Of a stretch of 11,659 nt of DNA, positions 1-5,659 are shown piece by piece. This DNA is from an uncultured Christensenella sp. GTDB lineage: Bacteria > Bacillota > Clostridia > Christensenellales > UBA3700. The position numbers and the translations under genes are program-made. The notes beneath the pieces are model-generated. The model did not search any database. It was not told where the DNA came from and was given only the letters and a program-made list of their open reading frames with translations. How positions within the stretch are numbered: position 1 is the stretch's first letter; the number at the start of each line of letters is the position of its first letter. The DNA lies in NCBI GenBank assembly GCA_910576875.1, contig CAJTKI010000051.1:1-11659 (forward strand), given 5' to 3'.

Positions 1-2
1 CG

Positions 3-1172
3 CCGACGATTTTGAACGCTGTCAAAGGTTTGTTCGTCCGTTTCGGCGGAGACGTTTGGGCGGCTCGAATTTACGGTATTTTCTGCAGCGTATTCGGTAT
101 GATCTGCATTATCGGGCTGTTCGGAGTCAAAGAACGCGTGTTCGTCACGGCGGAAGAGCAGTCGCGCGAAAAGGTGTCTACGCTGGAAGGATTGCGGATG
201 ATCGTCAAGAACAAACCGTTGATGGTCTTGACGTTGGCGCTTTGTCTGGGTTGTTTGAAGAATACGATCGATTTGAGCTGGGAATTGATCGCCAGAGTCA
301 AGTTTGCGAACAACATGCGTGACGCCGCGGCGATTTTCAGCGGATTGTCGGTGATTGTCGGATTTGCGGCGACGCCGAATATGATTCTGTTGCCGTGGAT
401 GACGAGAAAATTCAATAATCGCACCATTTTGATGTTTTGGCAGGCGCTGAACGTTACGGCGAACTTCGTTTTGGCATTGATCGGCTTGCAGAATTTCCCG
501 GAGGGCAGTTGGTCTCCGTTTGTGATCACCGCGTTCCGTTTTGTTTCGTTGTTCAATGCGATCGGCAGTTTGCAGCCGTTGATGCTGTCCGAGATCGGCG
601 ACTTGCAACAGTCCAAGAGCGGGTACAGATTGGAAGGATTTATCCAGACGTTTGCATATTCGCTTGTTTCGGTCGTCGCGCAGTTTGCGGCGTTGATCCC
701 CGCATTGATCCAAGCCAAGATGGGATTCAACCCCGCCAACTATCAAGTGCCGGCGGATACCGCGGACATGGGAATTCTGTCCGAAGAACTCATCGGCATC
801 GCGGAAAATTACGGCAATGTCGCCCTGTGGATTTCCGCTGCGTCGAGCGCGTTGATGTTGATCTGTCTGTTCTTCTATAACTTGGACAAGAAAAAGCATG
901 CGCAGATCGTCGAGCAGTTGAAAGCCAACGCGGTCAACGCGCAAGAAATTGCGGAAGAAGAAGGCTCGTTGGATATTTTGGAGAACGTCGTCGAAACGGA
1001 CGAGCACAGTTTGTTGGATACGGAGTGGGTCGATCTCGCCGGTACGGATGTTGCGGAAGCGCAACCGTCCGACAACGCATCCGATCCGCAGCAAGACGTT
1101 GTGCCGTCGGACGAAAATCCGGATGAGGAGACGAAATCCGATACGGACGAAGATCCGGACGAAAATCGATAA
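3..1172 (+). CDS. MFS transporter, GPH (sugar:cation symporter) type, 5'-truncated
   Basis: This is an integral membrane transporter, probably importing a sugar or glycoside with a cation. The frame is open to the left edge with no stop, so the true start lies outside; the TTG at 12 is not a convincing start. At least six hydrophobic segments are visible between about nt 70 and 880. A stretch around nt 585-720 (SGYRLEGF followed by a long hydrophobic helix) resembles the conserved region of GPH/MFS_2 carriers, where a G-R-x-x-G motif precedes a helix. After the last helix (about nt 880) comes a basic-to-polar linker and then an acidic tail of roughly 70-80 residues, ending in DEETKSDTDEDPDENR. 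This tail is long for the family and looks disordered. It is not the IIA domain known from LacS. The substrate cannot be told. A strong terminator follows 25 bp after the stop. Family call fairly sure, subfamily less so. Confidence 0.72.
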   Translation, partial: PTILNAVKGLFVRFGGDVWAARIYGIFCSVFGMICIIGLFGVKERVFVTAEEQSREKVSTLEGLRMIVKNKPLMVLTLALCLGCLKNTIDLSWELIARVKFANNMRDAAAIFSGLSVIVGFAATPNMILLPWMTRKFNNRTILMFWQALNVTANFVLALIGLQNFPEGSWSPFVITAFRFVSLFNAIGSLQPLMLSEIGDLQQSKSGYRLEGFIQTFAYSLVSVVAQFAALIPALIQAKMGFNPANYQVPADTADMGILSEELIGIAENYGNVALWISAASSALMLICLFFYNLDKKKHAQIVEQLKANAVNAQEIAEEEGSLDILENVVETDEHSLLDTEWVDLAGTDVAEAQPSDNASDPQQDVVPSDENPDEETKSDTDEDPDENR

Positions 1173-1197
1173 ACGCGTCGGACGCGTCCGATTGTTG

Positions 1198-1231
1198 AAA
1201 AATACGAATGCATTGCGCATTCGTATTTTTT
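1198..1231 (+). terminator. Strong rho-independent terminator after the MFS gene
   Basis: A perfect 14-bp stem pairs 1198-1211 with 1217-1230 around the 5-nt loop ATTGC. It ends in a run of six T (1226-1231). The upstream arm begins with five A, so the hairpin would also give a U-tract if read leftward, but no leftward gene ends here. A perfect 12-bp palindrome (CGGACGCGTCCG, 1179-1190) lies just before it. The element closes the MFS transcript and insulates the next gene. Confidence 0.9.
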
Positions 1232-1288
1232 GTTGGTTTGCGCGGCGTTTGCACGATTGCGGATGGGCGGGCATGTCCGCGCGAGCGT

Positions 1289-1310
1289 CCGCATACAATA
1301 CGGTATGCGG
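1289..1310 (+). promoter_or_regulatory. Hairpin covering the tspO-like start codon
   Basis: CCGCATAC (1289-1296) pairs perfectly with GTATGCGG (1303-1310) around the 6-nt loop AATACG. The stem can grow by a T-G wobble and a G-C pair (1287-1312). The ATG at 1305 lies inside the right arm, so in RNA the start would be paired. No good Shine-Dalgarno sequence precedes this ATG. The hairpin may limit translation, or it may be an operator-like dyad. Function is inferred from position only. Confidence 0.35.
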
Positions 1311-1763
1311 GCATTTCGGTGGTTATGGTGTATTGTGATCGCGATGGGCGTCGTGCTGGTCGGCGCGACGTGCGCTTCTTACGTCGTCGTGCTCGGCGAT
1401 TGGTACGAGGCGCTGCAATTGCCGCATTGGTTCCGTTGCTTGCCGTTGCAGTGGATATGGAGTTTGATTTACGCGTTGGATATTTTTATCATGACGCGCA
1501 TCGTCTATGCGACGCGCTCCAAGCCGTTGCTTGCGACGCTTGGGCTGCGCGGCATGGGTCGCGTCGTGTGGTGCGCGTGCTTTTTTCGATTGCACTCGAT
1601 CTCGGCGGCGTTCGGATCCGCGATCGGTTTGTGCGCGGCGGAGATTGCGGTCGGCGTATGGCTGTTTCGACGGGAAAAAGTCGCTTGGGCGGCGTATCTT
1701 TGGCAGTCGGTATGGTTGGGATTGCTGACGTATGTCAATTATCGTCTGTGGATCGGCGCGTGA
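1305..1763 (+). CDS. TspO/MBR-family integral membrane protein (divergent)
   Basis: A 152-residue, very hydrophobic protein with about five membrane helices, matching the size and layout of the TspO / mitochondrial benzodiazepine receptor family. In bacteria these proteins bind porphyrins and related tetrapyrroles and are tied to stress or photosynthesis regulation. Family landmarks are WY..L.LP.W (33-42), W..WSLIYAL (50-57, the usual W-x-x-x-W-T-x-LY region), FFRLHS (93-98, compare FFGLHNP) and the last helix W..VW...L.YVNYRLW (133-149, compare W..FA..LN..IW). It departs from typical members in having Cys-Leu in place of the second-loop proline pair and in lacking the usual PY before the last helix. 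The ATG at 1305 gives the normal family length; the frame is open further upstream to a TTG at 1230, which would add 25 atypical residues. No clear ribosome binding site or promoter is visible. It stands alone between two terminator-like hairpins. Confidence 0.75.
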   Translation: MRAFRWLWCIVIAMGVVLVGATCASYVVVLGDWYEALQLPHWFRCLPLQWIWSLIYALDIFIMTRIVYATRSKPLLATLGLRGMGRVVWCACFFRLHSISAAFGSAIGLCAAEIAVGVWLFRREKVAWAAYLWQSVWLGLLTYVNYRLWIGA

Positions 1764-1817
1764 CGCGTTGCTTCGTCGCGCGCTCGTAAAGACAAGGGAT
1801 TGTCGACGAATTCGGAT

Positions 1818-1852
1818 CCGACGCGGCGGAATATGCCGCGTCGGCGCATTTT
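1818..1852 (+). terminator. Probable terminator after the tspO-like gene
   Basis: A perfect, GC-rich 10-bp stem (1818-1827 with 1835-1844) has a 7-nt loop GGAATAT. Only a short T-run (TTTT, 1849-1852) follows, and it is separated from the stem by four bases. The strong stem and the place between a gene end and a new promoter argue for a terminator. The poor U-tract makes it a weak one. Confidence 0.5.
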
Positions 1853-1858
1853 GCAGCT

Positions 1859-1895
1859 GCGCGCGCGTGTAAAAAACAGTTGTCAAGCGCGCGCG
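1859..1895. repeat. Two GCGCGCGCG copies flanking the -35 box
   Basis: The 9-mer GCGCGCGCG occurs at 1859-1867 and again at 1887-1895, 28 bp apart. The unit is almost self-complementary, so the copies are both direct and inverted repeats. One lies upstream of the -35 hexamer and the other fills half of the -35/-10 spacer. They could be an operator pair or simply reflect the high CGCG content of this DNA. Confidence 0.4.
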
Positions 1896-1908
1896 ATATT
1901 GTTATAAT
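1880..1908 (+). promoter_or_regulatory. Sigma-A-type promoter of the ECF-coaX-hom-uvrBA run
   Basis: TTGTCA (1880-1885, one mismatch to TTGACA) and a perfect TATAAT (1903-1908) are separated by exactly 17 bp. The predicted transcription start is near 1915, giving a leader of about 88 nt before the ATG at 2003. This is the only strong promoter seen before the seven rightward genes that end at 10439, so it may drive all of them. Confidence 0.88.
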
Positions 1909-1914
1909 AAGTAC

Positions 1915-2002
1915 GTGCCGATACGCGCGAGCGGTCGGACACGAAATACATATTTGTCGAACTAAGATGGGTATCCCTAGCGAACCCAAGCGAGGTAACA
2001 AC
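1915..2002 (+). promoter_or_regulatory. Structured 5' leader of the ECF S component-coaX transcript
   Basis: The leader begins about 3 nt before a well-formed hairpin. Positions 1918-1922 pair with 1934-1938 (one T-G wobble) and CGC (1924-1926) pairs with GCG (1931-1933). A1923 is bulged and the loop is GCGA, a GNRA tetraloop. Further along, TGGGT (1968-1972) can pair with ACCCA (1984-1988) just before the ribosome binding site (GAGGT, 1992-1996). I do not recognise a named riboswitch. A bulged-A hairpin before vitamin B5 genes brings to mind the pan motif known upstream of panBCD, but only one such hairpin is evident and no sequence match is claimed. Confidence 0.4.
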
Positions 2003-2674
2003 ATGAAAAGATCCAAACGCATTGCATTGACCGCATTTTTGCTGGCATTGACCGCAATTTTCTGTTTCGTTCCGATTCCGATCGGACCGATCACGCTGGG
2101 ATTGATGATCCTGCCGACGCTGATTGCGGCGCAGACGACCGATTTCAAGACGACGGCGGCAGTCGCGATATTCTTGGGATTGGTCAACCAGTTGGCGTGG
2201 TATACGACCAAGGCGGGATTGCCGACGGCGCCGATTTTCCAAAATCCGCTCGTATGCATCGTCCCGCGCATCTGTATCGGATTGGTCGCGTGGAGCGTCT
2301 ATCACGGATTGTGCAAATTGCTGCGCGTAACGCCGTGCGGGTGGAAAAAGCAGACCGTAGCCCCGATTGCCGCGCAAGAACCAGGCGGCGATGCGCAGGA
2401 CGGACAAGCCGTTGCGCGCAAAGGCGGCGCCAAACGCGAGCTTGCATTGCGACAAGTCGCAAGCGTGATCGCGACGGCGTGCGGCGTGTTGACCAATACG
2501 TTGCTGGTGGGCGTGTTTACCGTATTGATTTTCAACGGGAAGACGGTCGGGCAAACGGTTATCGGTCTGCAATACATTCTGGGACTGTTTACGGTCAACT
2601 TCGTCGTCGAAATCATATCGTTTCCGTTGATTACGGCGCCGATCGCGTATGCGGTGGACAGAAGTCGGAGATAG
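2003..2674 (+). CDS. ECF transporter S component, probably for pantothenate (PanT-like)
   Basis: A 223-residue membrane protein with about six helices, the substrate-binding subunit of an energy-coupling factor vitamin importer. It needs the shared EcfA/EcfA'/EcfT module, which is not in this window and must be encoded elsewhere. The start is ATG 2003 with GAGGT at 1992-1996. Visible landmarks are VPIPIGPITLGLMILP (23-38), NPLVCIVPRICIGLVA (81-96) and GVLTNTLLVGVFTVLIF (161-177). The P-R-I-x-x-G-L and G-x-L-T-N-T motifs are typical of the ECF S-component family (Pfam ECF_trnsprt). A hydrophilic loop of about 40 residues (roughly 110-150, Gln/Ala/Gly/Lys-rich) between the middle and late helices is unusually long. 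Ligand specificity is inferred from the neighbour: coaX starts 2 bp after this stop, so uptake of pantothenate followed by its phosphorylation is the simplest reading. Another vitamin is possible. Confidence 0.8.
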   Translation: MKRSKRIALTAFLLALTAIFCFVPIPIGPITLGLMILPTLIAAQTTDFKTTAAVAIFLGLVNQLAWYTTKAGLPTAPIFQNPLVCIVPRICIGLVAWSVYHGLCKLLRVTPCGWKKQTVAPIAAQEPGGDAQDGQAVARKGGAKRELALRQVASVIATACGVLTNTLLVGVFTVLIFNGKTVGQTVIGLQYILGLFTVNFVVEIISFPLITAPIAYAVDRSRR

Positions 2675-2676
2675 GC

Positions 2677-3480
2677 ATGCTATTAGTCATTGACATCGGC
2701 AACACGAATATCAAATTGGGCGTATACGACGGCGACGTGTTGGTCGTATCGTGGCGGTTGTCGGTCAAGGTAACGCGGACGGCGGACGAGTTCGGCGTGT
2801 GCATCAAGAATTTGTTCGAACTCAATCGTATCCGCACCGAAGACGTCGACGGCGTCATCATGTCGTCGGTGCAACCGGCGCTCAACTATACGGTGTCGCA
2901 CGCCTGCAAGTATTATGTCGGCAAAGAGCCGTTGACGGTCGGACCGGGCACGCGGACGGGACTCAACATCAAGTACCGCAACCCGCAGGAAGTCGGCGCG
3001 GATCGCATCGTCAATTCGGTCGCCGCGTACAAGCTGTACGGCGGACCGATCATCGTCGTGGATTTCGGTACGGCGACGACGTTTAACGTGATCACGGACA
3101 AGGGCGAGTTTTTGGGCGGCGTGATCGCGCCGGGGATCAAATCCGGACTGGATACTTTGATCCGCAATACGGCGAAACTGCCCAGCGTCGAGCTGATTAA
3201 GCCGGCAAGCGTCATCGGCAACACGACCGCAGCCAATATGCAGTCGGGGCTTGTGCACGGATTCGTCGGATTGGTCAAACACATCGTCGCGCAGATCAAA
3301 CGCGAAGCGGGCATCGAGCATGCAAAAGTGCTTGCGACCGGCGGATTGAGCGAATTGATCATCGATGCGGACGAAGACGATACGATCGATATCGTCGACC
3401 GTTATCTGACCCTGAAAGGGTTGAAACTGCTGTACGAATGCAACGCGCAGACGGGTTGCGACGGCGGGACGAAACGATAA
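2677..3480 (+). CDS. coaX: Type III pantothenate kinase
   Basis: Phosphorylates pantothenate with ATP to 4'-phosphopantothenate, the first committed step of CoA synthesis; a cytoplasmic dimer of the ASKHA fold needing a monovalent cation. The 267 residues fit the family. Motifs in order are DIGNTN (6-11, phosphate-binding loop), GTRTGLNIKY (91-100, pantothenate side), GADR (107-110, with D109 the expected catalytic base), VDFGTATTFNVI (128-139), GGVIAPG (147-153), NTTAANMQSG (182-191) and ATGGLS (220-225). All key positions are present. The ATG at 2677 places DIGNTN where it belongs. The frame is open far upstream inside the preceding gene, but that is a shadow. The start is 2 bp after the S-component stop, so translational coupling is likely. 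Type III enzymes are typically insensitive to CoA feedback, so control may come from expression. Confidence 0.96.
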   Translation: MLLVIDIGNTNIKLGVYDGDVLVVSWRLSVKVTRTADEFGVCIKNLFELNRIRTEDVDGVIMSSVQPALNYTVSHACKYYVGKEPLTVGPGTRTGLNIKYRNPQEVGADRIVNSVAAYKLYGGPIIVVDFGTATTFNVITDKGEFLGGVIAPGIKSGLDTLIRNTAKLPSVELIKPASVIGNTTAANMQSGLVHGFVGLVKHIVAQIKREAGIEHAKVLATGGLSELIIDADEDDTIDIVDRYLTLKGLKLLYECNAQTGCDGGTKR

Positions 3481-3531
3481 TAATTTTGCGCGCGGCGGCA
3501 TGTCGGGCGCGAGCGAGAAGGAGTAACATAC

Positions 3532-4803
3532 ATGAAAAAAGTAGGCGTAGCGGTACTGGGTCTGGGCGTAGTCGGCGGAGGAACGTGCAAAATATTGCTG
3601 GATCGTCGCGCGCGCATTCGCGAAGAATACGGCGTAGACGTCGAGATCGTCGCGGCGCTGGACCGCGTCGCGCAACGCGCGGTGGATTTGGGACTCAATC
3701 CGAACATTCTCGCCGCCAATATCGACGAGATCGCGCTCAATCCCAAAGTTGACATCGTCGTGGAATGCATGGGCGGCGTCGAGCCTGCAAAATCGTTTAT
3801 GATTCGGGCGTTGGAAGCGGGTAAGAGCATCGTTACGTCCAACAAAGAGATGTTTGCCAAGAGTTGGCCGGAGTTGGAACGCGTCGCTGCCAAGACGGGC
3901 GCGGGACTGTATTACGAAGCGACGACGGGCGGCGGCATGCCGATCATTCGGATGATGACGCAGGCGATGCAGGCGAACAACGTGCTCGAAATCAAAGCGA
4001 TCATCAACGGCACGACCAACTATATCCTGACGCGCATGACTGAAGAAGGCGCGGACTATGCCGACGTGCTCAAAGACGCGCAGGCATTGGGCTTTGCCGA
4101 AGCCAATCCGGTGGCGGACGTGGAAGGTTACGATTCCGGATACAAACTCAGCATTCTGTCGAGTTTGGCGTTCAACAAGCGTTTGCCGGTCGATCTGATT
4201 TACCGCGAGGGCATCACCAAGATTACCGCCAAAGACATCGCGATCGGCAAGGAGATGGGCTTTATCGTCAAGTTGCTCGCGATCGCCAAACAAAAGGACG
4301 GCAAGATCGAAGTGCGCGTGCATCCGGTATTTTTGCCCAAGCACCACCCGCTTGCATCCGTCAACGGCGCGTTTAACGCGGTGTTCGTCGTAGGAGACGC
4401 GGTCGGCGACATCATGTTGTACGGTCAGGGCGCGGGCGCGTTGCCGACCGGCAGCGCGATCGTCAGCGACATCGTGTTCTGCGCGCGTCAGGAGACGCAT
4501 GCGCGTTACGGCGAGATGAACGACGTCGTAGACGCGGGACAGATCATTGCCGATTTCGAGAGCGAATACTATTTGCGTCTCAACGTGCGCGACGTATCCG
4601 GCGTGATCGCGGATATCGCCAACGTGTTCAAGAAACATCACGTATCGATCAGCCGCATGCGGCAGGACGAAGGCGGCGAAATCGTGCCGATCGTGTTCTT
4701 TACGCACAAGTCGCACGAGCAGGCGATGTCCGCAGCTATCGAAGAGATCCGCAAGCTGCACAACGTCGTCAGCGTCGAAAACGTGATTCGCGTGGAGCGG
4801 TAA
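3532..4803 (+). CDS. hom: Homoserine dehydrogenase with C-terminal ACT domain
   Basis: NAD(P)H-dependent reduction of aspartate-4-semialdehyde to homoserine, the branch point to threonine and methionine. The 423 residues match the monofunctional bacterial form. The Rossmann nucleotide loop is GLGVVGGG (10-17). TSNKE (102-106) carries the conserved lysine K105. EATTGGGMPII (129-139) and NGTTNYIL (159-166) follow. DVEGYDSGYK (196-205) holds the catalytic Asp/Lys pair, D201 and K205. GAGALPTGSAIVSD (300-313) closes the cofactor domain. An ACT domain spans about 347-423 (YLRLNVRDVSGVIADIA), the usual site of threonine feedback. A perfect AAGGAGT (3518-3524) stands 7 nt before the ATG. The 51-bp gap to coaX is the largest in the run and holds no terminator or promoter I can support. 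No lysC, thrB or thrC is present here. Confidence 0.96.
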   Translation: MKKVGVAVLGLGVVGGGTCKILLDRRARIREEYGVDVEIVAALDRVAQRAVDLGLNPNILAANIDEIALNPKVDIVVECMGGVEPAKSFMIRALEAGKSIVTSNKEMFAKSWPELERVAAKTGAGLYYEATTGGGMPIIRMMTQAMQANNVLEIKAIINGTTNYILTRMTEEGADYADVLKDAQALGFAEANPVADVEGYDSGYKLSILSSLAFNKRLPVDLIYREGITKITAKDIAIGKEMGFIVKLLAIAKQKDGKIEVRVHPVFLPKHHPLASVNGAFNAVFVVGDAVGDIMLYGQGAGALPTGSAIVSDIVFCARQETHARYGEMNDVVDAGQIIADFESEYYLRLNVRDVSGVIADIANVFKKHHVSISRMRQDEGGEIVPIVFFTHKSHEQAMSAAIEEIRKLHNVVSVENVIRVER

Positions 4804-4807
4804 GGGG

Positions 4808-5278
4808 ATGTTGACGACGCGCGCGACCGAATGGTTGGAACAAATCTGCGACGCGATCCCGACGGACGGGTACAAGATGCGCGAGTGGAAAGAACTCTAC
4901 GCGTTGTTGCCCGATCTGAGCGCGGAAGAGGGCGCCGCTCTGTGGAGAGAGCTGCGCGCCGGCGGCATGGTGCAGGTCAAGTTCCACGATGACGACGAAG
5001 TCTGCTTTGCGCTCAGCGAGCGCTCGCGCGCCGTCGTACAGGACGTCAAAATTTTGCGCGAGTCGCACGCCGATCCCGATCAGGCGATCATTCAGACGGG
5101 CGCGGACGGCAAAGCGATGATGATGGTTTCGACCGATACGATCGCCCGAGACGTGATACGTCGGACGCGCAAAACGCGCAATCTGCGCAGTTGGGTAGCC
5201 GGATTGCTCAGCGGCATTGTCGGCGGGATCGTCGGCGGCGTCGTCGTGGCGGTGATTTTTCATTTTGCGATCGGATAG
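4808..5278 (+). CDS. Unrecognised small protein: winged-helix-like domain plus C-terminal membrane helix
   Basis: A 156-residue protein I cannot assign to a named family. Residues about 5-75 look like a winged helix: three helices (ATEWLEQICDAI, REWKELYALL, AEEGAALWRELRAGG) and then a strand-turn-strand (MVQVKFHDDDEVCFALS). A linker leads to a basic patch, RDVIRRTRKTRNLR (114-127), directly before one hydrophobic helix (128-154) with glycine-zipper spacing (GLLSGIVGGIVGG). The positive-inside rule puts the N-terminal domain in the cytoplasm, tail-anchored. The start lies 4 bp after the hom stop; GGAG at 4794-4797 is a slightly distant ribosome binding site, and AAGGGG abuts the ATG. The next gene has the same two-part layout, suggesting paralogy or a working pair. 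It could be a membrane-tethered regulator, but the fold may serve protein-protein contact instead of DNA binding. Confidence 0.8.
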   Translation: MLTTRATEWLEQICDAIPTDGYKMREWKELYALLPDLSAEEGAALWRELRAGGMVQVKFHDDDEVCFALSERSRAVVQDVKILRESHADPDQAIIQTGADGKAMMMVSTDTIARDVIRRTRKTRNLRSWVAGLLSGIVGGIVGGVVVAVIFHFAIG

Positions 5279-5287
5279 GAGAGCGGT

Positions 5288-5659
5288 ATGCTGAATCGGA
5301 AAACAAAAGCGTTGTTGAGAGTGATATACGATCGGGCGATTCGCAAGGACGGGGTATGCATTGCCAAGTCCGTGGATTTGCTGTCCGAGATTCCGTATAA
5401 AATCGAGTTCCTGCGGGAAGACTTCGAACCGTCTATGAAAGCGCTGATGATGGAAGGATATTTCGAGGCGGTCGAGACGGAGAAGAAAGGCGAGATGTAT
5501 TATTGCATCACGCTGTTGCAGGGCGGATACGATTTTTCCAGACAGATCGCGAGCGAAAAACGCGCGATCAAGTTTAAGGTCGTTCTGACCGTCTGCGGCG
5601 TAATCGGCAGCTTGATCTTGACGCGCATCATTTCCGCGATTATCGGATCGGGGGCGTAA
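5288..5659 (+). CDS. Unrecognised small protein of the same layout, coupled to uvrB
   Basis: A 123-residue protein. Residues 1-85 look like a winged helix: KTKALLRVIYDRAI, a second helical part (SVDLLSEI), a third helix (REDFEPSMKALMMEGYF) and a wing (EAVETEKKGEMYYCITL). The phrase MEGYFEAVETEKKG resembles the recognition-helix-to-wing part of many wHTH proteins. A short basic stretch (SEKRAIKFK, 89-97) precedes one C-terminal hydrophobic helix (about 98-119). The ribosome binding site AGGAGAG (5277-5283) overlaps the TAG stop of the previous gene, and this gene's own TAA overlaps the uvrB ATG by one base. Such close coupling suggests a linked role or at least matched expression. No catalytic residues are apparent. 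I cannot name a function. Confidence 0.82.
   Translation: MLNRKTKALLRVIYDRAIRKDGVCIAKSVDLLSEIPYKIEFLREDFEPSMKALMMEGYFEAVETEKKGEMYYCITLLQGGYDFSRQIASEKRAIKFKVVLTVCGVIGSLILTRIISAIIGSGA

Noticed and set aside
1294..1299. TACAAT as a -10 box for the tspO-like gene
   Set aside because: No -35 or extended -10 at any proper spacing; it would also make the mRNA leaderless, so it was not called.
1208..1789. Alternative plus-strand frame overlapping the tspO-like gene
   Set aside because: Its translation is Arg-rich without membrane helices or family resemblance, whereas the 1305 frame matches TspO/MBR landmarks.
2197..2676. Upstream in-frame extension of coaX inside the S-component gene
   Set aside because: The added residues are Arg-rich and unlike any kinase; the family N-terminus (DIGNTN at residue 6) fits the ATG at 2677.
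2683..4875. Very long open frame on the minus strand opposite coaX and hom
   Set aside because: The translation is rich in Arg, His, Asp and Val with no recognisable domain. It mirrors two clear plus-strand genes and results from codon bias that avoids antisense stops.
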